Shown piece after piece: positions 44,898 to 56,006 of a DNA stretch of 64,000 nt (within the stretch, counting starts at the first letter, position 1; each line of letters starts with the position of its first letter). This DNA is from Mycobacterium sp. GA-1841 (GTDB lineage: Bacteria; Actinomycetota; Actinomycetes; Mycobacteriales; Mycobacteriaceae): the NCBI RefSeq assembly GCF_001954135.1, contig NZ_MBEQ01000045.1, positions 1-64,000 of the forward strand, given 5' to 3'. The notes under the pieces are model-generated. The model searched no databases, was not told the DNA's origin, and worked only from the letters and a program-made list of their open reading frames with translations. Made by a program: the position numbers and the translations under genes.

Positions 44898-45529
44898 GCC
44901 TGTCCGCGCGCCCACTTCGGCAGGATGAAGACCCCCTCGGCCTCGGCCGTGATGCCTTGGGCATCTGAAACATGGCCTGACGCAAAGGCTTTGATTCCGT
45001 CGGTACGGGTGATCCGGCCCTCGGCGTGCAGATCCCCCAGCGGGGTGGCCCGCAGATACCGGATGGTCAGGGTGCCGGTGAACCGGGGCCGATCCGAGTC
45101 ACTGGCAGCCACCTCCCCCAACACGTGGTCGAGCACCATGGCCACCATCCCGCCGTGGACATGGCCGGGTGGGCCTTCGTAGGCCGCGCCGACGTGAAAA
45201 TCCGTCCGCACCCCACCGTCGGCTTCCTTGACGATCACCAACGGCGGCGCCATCGGATTCCGGATGCCGATCGCCGGGTTACCCCACGGCATCCGGTCGC
45301 CGTCGGAGGTGTAGCGGACCCCGAACGGTCCGTCGATCTGCCGGGCCTGCAACCGCGCCGTGGCATCGTCGATCTGGGCCCGCACGGCGGCGACCTCCTC
45401 GGCGTCGACCTCGGAGCGAATGGTGGCGTCGATCAGCGCGCGCACCGATCCGGCCAACGGCTCCCACACCGCCCGCAGACGCTGAACATCCGCGGACGTG
45501 AGCCCTTCGACATGGGTGTAACCCGGCAT
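44894..45529 (-). CDS. PaaI-type hotdog thioesterase
   Basis: A 211-residue protein with a helical N-terminal part (about 1-65) and a hotdog domain (about 90-205) carrying the PaaI signature GHVHGGMVAMVLDHVLG and TIRYLRATPLG. It hydrolyses acyl-CoA; the chain type is unknown. ATG 45529 gives a natural start. Upstream TAGACCATGTTCGC (45537-45550) resembles a KstR site only loosely (two mismatches), so I do not list it as one. Confidence 0.85.
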   Translation of the reverse strand: MPGYTHVEGLTSADVQRLRAVWEPLAGSVRALIDATIRSEVDAEEVAAVRAQIDDATARLQARQIDGPFGVRYTSDGDRMPWGNPAIGIRNPMAPPLVIVKEADGGVRTDFHVGAAYEGPPGHVHGGMVAMVLDHVLGEVAASDSDRPRFTGTLTIRYLRATPLGDLHAEGRITRTDGIKAFASGHVSDAQGITAEAEGVFILPKWARGQA

Positions 45530-45588
45530 CTCAGCACTAGACCATGTTCGCCTCGCCGGTGTCGAGCCACCCGCGTACCGTCACGGTC

Positions 45589-47280
45589 GTGACGGATCCT
45601 GCTCAGACCGAACCCTATTACCGGCTCGGGTCCTATCACCGGCGGACGGACACCCCGTCGCGGCCGGCGCAGGTGTGGTTCGACCGCGGCATGGTGTGGT
45701 CCTACGCGTTCAACCACGAAGAAGCCGTCCGCTGCTTCGAACGCGCACTCGTCCTCGACCCGGATTTCGCGCTCGCCCGCTGGGGTATCGCCTACGCGGT
45801 CGGCCCCAACTACAACAAGGCATGGGAGGCCTTCGACCCGACGGATCTGCGCGCCTCACTCGACCGGGCCCGGGCCGAACTCGAACGGGCGGCCACCGGC
45901 CGCGCGAGCGCAGTGGAACGCGGGCTGATCTCCGCGCTGCACAAGCGATTTCCGACTGCCGACCCCGACGACACGGCGACCCTGTCCGCCGGACATACCG
46001 CATACGCCGAGGCGATGGCCACGCTCGCCCGGCACCATCCCGAGGACATCGACGTGCAGGCACTGGCCGCCGATGCCCTGCTCAATGTCACGGCGTGGGC
46101 GTTGTGGGACGGCCGCACCGGTGAGCCCGCCCCGGGATCGCGCGTGGTGGAGGCGAAACGCATCCTCGACGCGGCGCTGGATACCGCCGCCGGTCGCCGG
46201 CACCCCGGCATTCTGCACCTCTACATCCACGCCATGGAGATGTCGGCCACGCCCCAGGCGGCACTGCCGGCCGCGGATCTGCTGCGCGGGCTGGTGCCCG
46301 ACGCCGGACATCTCCAACACATGGCCAGCCACATCGACGTGCTGTGTGGCGACTACCGCAGCTCGGTGACAGCCAATCTTGCCGCGGTACACGCCGACCG
46401 GAAGTTCGTCGCGCGCGAAGGCGCACTGAACTTCTACTCGCTCTACCGGGCCCACGACCTGCACTTCGTGGTCTATTCGGCGATGTTCGAAGGCAGTTCG
46501 CAGATCGCGCTCGACGCGGCCGAGGAATTGGCCGCTCAGCTCACCCCCGACGTACTGTCCGTCTCCTCGCCGCCGATGGCGGACTGGCTGGAAGCGTTCG
46601 TGCCGTTGCGAGTGCACGTGCTGGTGCGCTTCGGCCGATGGGATGACCTGATCGCTGAACCATTGCCCACCGATCCCGACCTGTACTGCACCACCACCGC
46701 GACAGTGCACTACGGCCGTGGCGTCGCCTACGCGGCCACCGGACAGATCGAAGCGGCCCGCGCCGAGCTGGTCGCTTTCCTCGCGGCCTACCGGCGTATC
46801 CCCGACACCCGCTACCTGTTCAACAACACCAGCCGAGACATCCTCGCCATCGCCGAACAGATGCTCCGCGGCGAGATCGCCTATCGAGAAGGCGATCACG
46901 AGACCGCCTTCTCCCAGCTGCGCCGCGCGATCGACCTCGACGACGCGCTGCCCTACGACGAACCGTGGGGGTGGATGCAGCCCACCCGGCATGCTTACGG
47001 CGCGCTCCTGCTCGAACAGGGCCGGGTCGAACAGGCCGCTCGCGTCTACGCCGCCGATCTCGGCCTGGACCCCACGCTGAGCCGGTCCAGCCAGCATCCC
47101 AACAACGTCTGGAGCCTGCACGGCTACCACGAATGCCTCCGGCGGCTGGGCCGCGACGCCGAGGCCGTCATCATCGGCCGGCAACTCGAGCTGGCGCTGG
47201 CCCGGGCCGACGTCACCGTGCGCGCCTCCTGCGCCTGCCGTCTGGACGTCGCATCTCCATGTTGCGGCGAGAAGTCCTGA
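45589..47280 (+). CDS. Tetratricopeptide repeat protein
   Basis: A 563-residue helical repeat protein. TPR-like units are clear near residues 30-65 (WFDRGMVWSYAFNHEEAVRCFERAL) and 430-500 (IAYREGDHETAFSQLRRAIDLDD, then EQGRVEQAARVYAADLGLDP). The middle resembles a superhelix found in actinobacterial proteins of unknown role. The extreme C-terminus is Cys-rich (CACRLDVASPCCG), possibly metal binding. GTG 45589 gives VTDPAQTEPYY, the likely start; ATG 45544 is possible. Followed by a deaminase gene 26 bases on. Confidence 0.8.
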   Translation: MTDPAQTEPYYRLGSYHRRTDTPSRPAQVWFDRGMVWSYAFNHEEAVRCFERALVLDPDFALARWGIAYAVGPNYNKAWEAFDPTDLRASLDRARAELERAATGRASAVERGLISALHKRFPTADPDDTATLSAGHTAYAEAMATLARHHPEDIDVQALAADALLNVTAWALWDGRTGEPAPGSRVVEAKRILDAALDTAAGRRHPGILHLYIHAMEMSATPQAALPAADLLRGLVPDAGHLQHMASHIDVLCGDYRSSVTANLAAVHADRKFVAREGALNFYSLYRAHDLHFVVYSAMFEGSSQIALDAAEELAAQLTPDVLSVSSPPMADWLEAFVPLRVHVLVRFGRWDDLIAEPLPTDPDLYCTTTATVHYGRGVAYAATGQIEAARAELVAFLAAYRRIPDTRYLFNNTSRDILAIAEQMLRGEIAYREGDHETAFSQLRRAIDLDDALPYDEPWGWMQPTRHAYGALLLEQGRVEQAARVYAADLGLDPTLSRSSQHPNNVWSLHGYHECLRRLGRDAEAVIIGRQLELALARADVTVRASCACRLDVASPCCGEKS

Positions 47281-47306
47281 GCGGGCCGGCGCGTAAACTC
47301 GGCCGA

Positions 47307-47786
47307 GTGGCCATCAGCGAGAACGACCTCGGTCAGTTGCGCCAATGCGTCGAGTTGGCCCGCGAAGCACTCGCCGACGGTGACGAACCGTTCGGATCGA
47401 TCCTGGTCGACAACGCCGGCACGACGGTGTTCACCGATCGCAATCGGGTCAAGGGCGGCGACGCCACCCAGCATCCGGAATTCGCCATCGCCCGCTGGGC
47501 GGCCGAGCACATGAATCCCGATGAGCGCGCCAATGCCACGGTGTACACCTCCGGTGAGCACTGTCCGATGTGCTCGGCCGCACATGCCTGGGTGGGATTG
47601 GGCCGCATCGTCTATGCCACCTCCTCGGCCCAGTTGAGCCGGTGGTTGTCGGAATGGGGCGTGCCGGCCGCGCCGGTGGCGCCGCTGCCGATCACCACGG
47701 TGGCCCCCGGCATCGAAGTGGACGGGCCGGCCGGCGAACTCGCCGCGCCGATGAAGGACCTCTATGCGGCGAAGTTCCGTGTCTGA
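47307..47786 (+). CDS. Nucleoside/guanine deaminase family protein
   Basis: A 159-residue cytidine deaminase-fold enzyme. The zinc motifs are HPEFAI (His and catalytic Glu; HPE in place of the usual HAE) and GEHCPMCSAAHAW (two Cys). It likely deaminates guanine or another nucleobase or nucleoside. GTG 47307 gives the standard length; an in-frame ATG near 47260 overlaps the TPR gene. The last 23 bases overlap the GH13 gene. Confidence 0.85.
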   Translation: MAISENDLGQLRQCVELAREALADGDEPFGSILVDNAGTTVFTDRNRVKGGDATQHPEFAIARWAAEHMNPDERANATVYTSGEHCPMCSAAHAWVGLGRIVYATSSAQLSRWLSEWGVPAAPVAPLPITTVAPGIEVDGPAGELAAPMKDLYAAKFRV

Positions 47787-49086
47787 ACCGCGGTGGGTGG
47801 CACACGCCATCTGGTGGCAGGTCTACCCACTGGGTTTCGTCGGCGCGTTCCCCGCCGATACCCCGCCGACCGCCGATGAGCACCGGTTACGGCGCATCGT
47901 CGGTTGGCTCGACCACGCCGTGCAGCTCGGCGCCTCCGGGATCGCGCTCGGCCCGATCTTCGCGTCCCGAACCCACGGCTACGACACCACCGACCATTTC
48001 CGCATCGACCCGCGCCTGGGTGACGACGACGATTTCGACCACCTGGTGGCCGAGGCCCGCCACCGCGGGCTGCGCATCCTGCTCGACGGGGTGTTCAACC
48101 ACGTGGGCACCGACTTCGCCCGATACCGCGAAGCGCTCGACGGCGGCTCGGACCATCCGTCGTCGGCGTGGTTTCGCAGGCGCGGCAACACCTCTCGATT
48201 CGACACCTTCGAAGGCCACGACGAGCTGATCGCGTTGAACCACGACGATGCCGACGTGGCGGATTACACCACCGCGGTTCTGGAGCACTGGCTCGGCCGA
48301 GGCGCCGACGGTTGGCGCCTCGACGCCGCGTATGCGGTGCCCGACCAGTTCTGGGCGCGGGTGCTGCCCTCGGTCCGGCAGAAGTTCCCACACGCGTGGT
48401 TCGTCAGTGAGGTGATCCACGGTGACTACAAAGCGACCGTGCAGGCGTCGACGGTCGATTCGGTCACCCAGTACGAGCTGTGGAAGGCCATCTGGAGCAG
48501 CCTCAACGACGGCAACTTCCACGAACTGGACTGGGCACTCCAGCGGCACAACGACTTTCTCGACACATTCGTACCGTTGACCTTCATCGGTAACCATGAC
48601 GTGACCCGGATCGCCAGCCAACTGGAGAACCCCACGCACGTCGAACATGCGCTCGCGGTCCTGCTGACCACCGGCGGCACCCCGAGCATCTACGCCGGTG
48701 ACGAATCGGCGTACCGCGGTGTGAAAGAACAGCGGCGCGGCGGTGACGATGCGGTCCGCCCCGAATTCACCTCTCCCGCTGAGGATTCGGACGCTCTACG
48801 GCTACACCGGCATCTGATCGGACTACGCCGGCGCCACCCGTGGCTGCACACCGCGACCACCTCACCGTTGTTGCTGACCAACACGCACTACGTCTACCGG
48901 ACCAGAGCCGGCACCGAATCGCTGATCGTGGCCCTCAATGGCGGCGATACGACACTGACATTGTCGTTACCCGATCTCGGTGTGCAGGCGGGCGTCGTCA
49001 TCGCCGGATCGGGCGCGCCACCGCAGGACGAGATCAGCCACGCGGACGTTGCCCCACACGGCTGGTTGATCATCCAGCCGCACTGA
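47764..49086 (+). CDS. GH13 alpha-amylase family glycosidase
   Basis: A 440-residue single TIM-barrel GH13 enzyme. The four family regions are present: DGVFNHVG (region I), GWRLDAAYAV with nucleophile D187 (II), VSEVIHGDY with acid/base E216 (III) and FIGNHDVTR with D279 (IV). A small C-terminal beta domain follows. It acts on alpha-glucans or alpha-glucosides in the cytoplasm; there is no signal. Region II ends AAYAV, which is not typical of GlgE or TreS, so I leave the specificity open. ATG 47764 follows AAGGA; GTG 47779 is an alternative. Confidence 0.88.
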   Translation: MRRSSVSEPRWVAHAIWWQVYPLGFVGAFPADTPPTADEHRLRRIVGWLDHAVQLGASGIALGPIFASRTHGYDTTDHFRIDPRLGDDDDFDHLVAEARHRGLRILLDGVFNHVGTDFARYREALDGGSDHPSSAWFRRRGNTSRFDTFEGHDELIALNHDDADVADYTTAVLEHWLGRGADGWRLDAAYAVPDQFWARVLPSVRQKFPHAWFVSEVIHGDYKATVQASTVDSVTQYELWKAIWSSLNDGNFHELDWALQRHNDFLDTFVPLTFIGNHDVTRIASQLENPTHVEHALAVLLTTGGTPSIYAGDESAYRGVKEQRRGGDDAVRPEFTSPAEDSDALRLHRHLIGLRRRHPWLHTATTSPLLLTNTHYVYRTRAGTESLIVALNGGDTTLTLSLPDLGVQAGVVIAGSGAPPQDEISHADVAPHGWLIIQPH

Positions 49087-49207
49087 GCAATTTGACGGTC
49101 ACCGAGTGGATACACCTCATCTCGAGCTGTGACGAACCGGGCGCGGTCAAACGGGTCATCGCCGACCATGCCGCCAATATCGCGTACCCGCGTTATGTTT
49201 GGTTTCA

Positions 49208-51399
49208 ATGTCTATTTTCGAGAAGGCAGCGTCTGAGCGAGCAGCGTCCGAGCCGGTAGCCTCCGCTCAGACCGAATTCTCCGCGAAATTCCGCCGGCGC
49301 AGCACGCTGTCGCGCATCAGTATCCAGTCCAAGCTCCTGGCGATGTTGCTGATCACCAGCATGCTTTCGGCGGCGGTGGTCGGTGTCATCGGCTATCAGT
49401 CAGGTCGGAGCTCGCTGCGGGACTCGGTGTTCGACCGGTTGACCGAGACTCGCGCGGCGCAGGCCAGGCAGTTGGAGTCCGAGTACCGCTACCTGAGGAA
49501 CTCGCTGGTCGTGTATACCCGTGGGGCCACGGCGGCCGAGGCGACGGCGGCGTTTACCACGGCGTTCGACGAGTTGCGCAAGAAACCGGTCACGCCCGAG
49601 GAGCAGAAGGCCGTCTCCGATTACTACCGCAAGCGCTTCGACCGAAGCACCGATACCGCCTCGGGCAACCAGATCGACGTCGCGGCACTGATCCCGACAT
49701 CGAATGCCCAGATCCACCTGCAAGCCGCCTACACGGCACCGTTTGACGACCGAGCCAAGGCGATCACCAGCGACGACGCGCGCGACGGAAGCGACTGGTC
49801 GGCGGCCAACGCCCGGTTCAACGACTACTTCCGCACGATCGTCACCCGATTCGGGTTCGAAGATGCCTTGCTTCTCGACACCCGCGGCAACGTGGTCTAC
49901 AACGCCTACAAGGGGCCCGATCTGGGCACCAACATCTATACCGGGCCGTACAAGAGCACCGCGCTGACCCAGGCATACCAGCAGGCGATCGAGTCCAACG
50001 CCCTCGACTACATCGGCGTCACCGACTTCGGTGCCTACCTGCCCGCGAATGGCCCCACCGCCTGGATGGTCGCCCCGATCCGCACGGGCGACCGGGTGGC
50101 CGGCGTCCTGGCCCTGCAGTTCCCGATCCGCGGGGTGAACCGAATAATGACCGCGGGCAGCAAGTGGGAACGGGTCGGCATGGGTGAGACCGGCGAGTCC
50201 TATCTCGTCGGCCCGGACGGGCTGATGCGGTCGAACTCGAGACTGTTCATCGAAGATCCCGAACGCTTCGAACACGAGGTCGTCGAGGCCGGGACAGCCC
50301 CCGACGTGGCCGAGAAGTCCATTCGTCAGGGTGGCACCACGATGGTGCAACCGGTGGCCAACGAGGCGTCCCGGCTGGCGCAGCGAGGTCAATCGGGAAC
50401 GCTCGTCGACATCGACTATCTGGGCAACGAGACCCTGATGTCCTACGCCCCGGTGCAGTTGCCCGGCCTGGACTGGGTAGTGGTGGCCAAGATCGACACG
50501 GCCGAGGCGTTCGCCCCGGTCACCTCGTTCACCCGCACCCTGGTGCTGTCCACCGTGGCGATCATCCTGGTGGTGTGTGTCGCCGCGATCCTGTTGGCCC
50601 GGTTCTTCGTCCGGCCGCTGCGCCGGCTGGAGGCCGGTGCCCACCAGATCAGCTCGGGTGAGCTGGGGGTCTCGCTGCCGGTTCTCTCCCGTGACGAATT
50701 CGGCGACCTGACAATCGCGTTCAACGAGATGAGCCGCAATCTGCGGATCAAAGAAGACCTGCTCGAGGAACAGCGTCACGAGAACGACCGGCTGCTGCTG
50801 TCGATGATGCCCGAACCGGTCGTCCAGCGATACCGCGACGGCGAGGAGAACATCGCCCAGGACCACCAGAACGTCACCGTCGTCTTCGCCGATCTGCTCG
50901 GGCTCGAAGAGCTTTCGGCCGATCTGTGCGCCGACGACCTGTTGGCGATGGTCAACAATCTGATCCGCGAATTCGATTCGGCAGCAGAGAATCTCGGTGT
51001 CGAACCGGTACGCACGTTACACAACGGCTACCTGGCCAGCTGCGGGTTGACCGTGCCCAGACTCGACAACATCCGCCGCACCGTGGACTTCACCATCGAG
51101 ATGCAGCGCATCGTCGACCGATATCGCAACGAGTCCGGATACGACGTGCGGTTGCGTGCCGGCATCGACACCGGAACCGTGGGCAGCGGCCTGATCGGCC
51201 GGTCCAACCTGGCCTATGACATGTGGGGATCGGCGGTCGACCTCGCCTACCAGGTGCAGAGCGGGGCACCCCAAGCCGGCGTGTACGTCACCGACCGGGT
51301 ACGTGAGGCCACGCAGGATGCCCGGCAGTTCACCTCCGTGGGATCGGTCACCGTCAACGATGTCGAAGTACCGATCTGGCGATTGGTGGACCGCCAGTC

Positions 51400-51403
<4 letters not shown>
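49208..51403 (+). CDS. Receptor-type class III nucleotidyl cyclase with degenerate catalytic site
   Basis: A 731-residue membrane protein like M. tuberculosis Rv2435c: a transmembrane segment (about 44-64), a large extracytoplasmic dCACHE-like sensor (about 70-435), a second segment (about 444-464), HAMP (about 465-518) and a cyclase homology domain (about 550-725). The first metal Asp is kept (FADLLG, D562), but the second metal Asp is Asn (N606 in TLHNGY), the purine-specifying Lys is Arg (R602), and the transition-state Asn and Arg are Asp678 and Gln682 (MWGSAVDLAYQ). It is therefore probably not a normal cyclase. ATGA overlap couples it to the channel gene. ATG 49208 is chosen over the start at 49199. 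Confidence 0.9.
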
Positions 51404-53969
<2,566 letters not shown>

Positions 53970-53983
53970 AGATCCACCCACCC

Positions 53984-54019
53984 AGGGAGCCTGCCGTAAC
54001 CCCCAGCGGCAGGCTCCCT
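53984..54019 (+). terminator. Hairpin terminator after antigen 85 gene
   Basis: A perfect 13-bp stem (AGGGAGCCTGCCG with CGGCAGGCTCCCT) with a 10-base loop, 14 bases after the stop. No U-tract follows, as is usual for mycobacterial terminators. Confidence 0.75.
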
Positions 54020-54047
54020 GCTGGTGTGCGGGCGTAGTTTGGTGACG

Positions 54048-55613
54048 ATGGTCCAGCCCTCGCCGACGCCCACGTCGAACACCCGGATGCTCGGCGGGGT
54101 CGCCGCCGCCGCGGTCGCGCTCGGCGTGGCGCAACTCGTCGGCGTCGGGTTCTCGTCACAGGCCGATCCACGCAGCGCGGTCGGCTCGGCGATCGTCGAC
54201 CTGACACCCGGGCCGGTCAAAGAGTGGGCAATCCGAACCCTCGGTACCTCGGACAAACTTTTTCTGTCCGTCGCCGTACTTGTGGTGATCGCCACCGTCG
54301 CCGCCCTTGCCGCGACCTACGAAACCCGCCGCCGCCCGCTCGGCAGCGCGATCTTCGTCGTCGCCGGAATCCTCGGATGTGCGGCGGTGCTGTCTCGCGC
54401 CGGTGCGACTGCGCTCGACGTGGTGCCCACGGTGATCGGCACCGCCGCCGGGGTGGCCGTGCTGCGGTGGCTTGCCGGCCGGCTGTGGACCGCCCCGGCC
54501 GGCTCCCGCGATGCCTCACCCGATGACTCACCCGACAACGTCGACGCGGGCAGACGTGGCTGGCTGATCACCGCCGGCGTGCTCGGCGTCGGTGTCACCA
54601 GTGGAATCGTCGGCGCCGTAATCGGCAGATTGGTCACCTCGGTGGCCGCAGAACGTAACGGCGCAACGCTTCCGACACCGCGCGCGCCGGCGGCACCGGT
54701 GCCCGCGGACGTTCAGCCCACCGGCGTGGCCCTGCCGAGTTTCCTCACCGACAGTGCCGACTTCTACCGGATAGACACCGCGCTGAGCGTTCCGCAGCTC
54801 AGCCGTGAGGACTGGCGGCTACGCATCCACGGCATGGTGGACCGTGAGATCACCTACAGCTTTGCCGACCTGGACCGGTTCGAGGTCGTCGAGAAGGTCA
54901 TCACACTGACCTGTGTGTCGAATCCGGTGGGCGGCGAGCTGATCTCGACGGGCATGTGGACGGGGTACCGCGTGGCAGATCTGCTGCGGGACGCCGGAAT
55001 CCACCCGGAGGCAGACATGCTGCTGTCCACCGCCGTCGACGGGTTCACCGTGGGCACCCCGGTGCAGGCCCTGCACGACGGGCGGGACGCCCTGTTGGCG
55101 GTGGGCCTCAACGGTCAGCCGCTGCCGGTGGAACACGGCTATCCGGCCCGACTGGTGGTGGCCGGCCTCTACGGTTACGTGTCGGCCACCAAATGGGTGA
55201 CCGACCTGGAGCTGACCCGGTTCGACCGGTCCGAGGCGTATTGGACCAAGCAGGGCTGGGCGCCGCGCGGTCCGATCAAGACCGAATCCCGTATCGACGT
55301 ACCGCGACAGCGGCAGAAAGTGCCGCCGGGTCCGACGACCTTCGGCGGCGTCGCCTGGGCGCAGAACCGCGGCGTCCGCGCCGTCGAGGTCCGGATCGAC
55401 GACGGCCCGTGGCTACCGGCCCAACTCGGAGCCGCGTATTCCGCTCAGACGTGGCGGCTGTGGAGCCTGCCCTGGCAGGCGAGCGACCCGGGAGACCACG
55501 CGATCACCGTGCGCGCCACCGACAACACCGGCGCGGTCCAGACCGCGGAGCAGGCCGCACCTGTGCCCGACGGCGCGACCGGGTGGCATTCGGTGACGTT
55601 CACCGTGGCTTAG
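54048..55613 (+). CDS. Membrane-anchored molybdopterin oxidoreductase (sulfite oxidase family)
   Basis: A 521-residue protein: about five transmembrane segments in the first 210 residues, then a sulfite oxidase-type molybdopterin domain (about 230-420) with the Mo-ligand cysteine in TLTCVSNPVGG, and a C-terminal Ig-like dimerisation domain (about 430-521). The catalytic part faces outside according to the layout. The physiological substrate of these anchored enzymes is unknown; YedY-type sulfoxide reductases are distant relatives. ATG 54048 is preferred; a GTG at 54042 is also possible. Confidence 0.88.
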   Translation: MVQPSPTPTSNTRMLGGVAAAAVALGVAQLVGVGFSSQADPRSAVGSAIVDLTPGPVKEWAIRTLGTSDKLFLSVAVLVVIATVAALAATYETRRRPLGSAIFVVAGILGCAAVLSRAGATALDVVPTVIGTAAGVAVLRWLAGRLWTAPAGSRDASPDDSPDNVDAGRRGWLITAGVLGVGVTSGIVGAVIGRLVTSVAAERNGATLPTPRAPAAPVPADVQPTGVALPSFLTDSADFYRIDTALSVPQLSREDWRLRIHGMVDREITYSFADLDRFEVVEKVITLTCVSNPVGGELISTGMWTGYRVADLLRDAGIHPEADMLLSTAVDGFTVGTPVQALHDGRDALLAVGLNGQPLPVEHGYPARLVVAGLYGYVSATKWVTDLELTRFDRSEAYWTKQGWAPRGPIKTESRIDVPRQRQKVPPGPTTFGGVAWAQNRGVRAVEVRIDDGPWLPAQLGAAYSAQTWRLWSLPWQASDPGDHAITVRATDNTGAVQTAEQAAPVPDGATGWHSVTFTVA

Positions 55614-55623
55614 CCCTGAGGAC

Positions 55624-55821
55624 TTAGCCCCGCAGTTTGCGCCAACTGGCGACGGCGACCACCACCCCGATCACCGCGGTGATCGGGCCGATGACCGACC
55701 ACGTGGTGGTGTTGCTCATCGGGCTGCCCTGCAGCACACCGAATCCTTGCAGCGCCCAGATCAGGCCGAACAGCGCCACGATGACGCCGATCGCGAGCGT
55801 CACGACAAATCCCCGGTTCAT
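55624..55821 (-). CDS. Small membrane protein, two transmembrane segments (65 aa)
   Basis: A 65-residue protein with two hydrophobic segments (about 6-28 and 42-60) joined by a short polar loop (QGSPMSNTTTW) and ending in WRKLRG. No family is recognised. Coding is supported by a natural ATG, clean hydrophobic pattern and convergent placement 10 bases after the oxidoreductase stop. Divergent from lon. Confidence 0.65.
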   Translation of the reverse strand: MNRGFVVTLAIGVIVALFGLIWALQGFGVLQGSPMSNTTTWSVIGPITAVIGVVVAVASWRKLRG

Positions 55822-55973
55822 GGGTCGGATGCTAAGCGCCGGTCGAGGTCACACCGGCGGAGCAGACACACACCCGTCGACGGCCGGATCGGCCCGGCTG
55901 CCACCTCGGTCTGCGTTCACCCACGGCGAACCGTCCCACCGGGCAGGCCGGGAACAAACACCGAGCCGACAAG

Positions 55974-55994
55974 GTTGAGCGCATCAGACTGAAC
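55974..55994 (+). promoter_or_regulatory. HAIR-like (HspR) element upstream of lon
   Basis: GTTGAGC, 7 bases, ACTGAAC: 10 of 14 positions agree with the HspR-associated inverted repeat CTTGAGT-N7-ACTCAAG and the 7-base spacer is exact. It ends 12 bases before the lon ATG. In Streptomyces, lon is controlled by HspR through such an element. Confidence 0.45.
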
Positions 55995-56006
55995 TTTGGA
56001 GGTTCG

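Noticed and set aside
45537..45550. Possible KstR site TAGACCATGTTCGC before the thioesterase
   Set aside because: Two mismatches at fixed positions, including the AAC core, so not listed as an operator.
45856..47184. 442-codon minus-strand open frame antisense to the TPR gene
   Set aside because: Shadow frame; the plus strand has TPR motifs and good start context.
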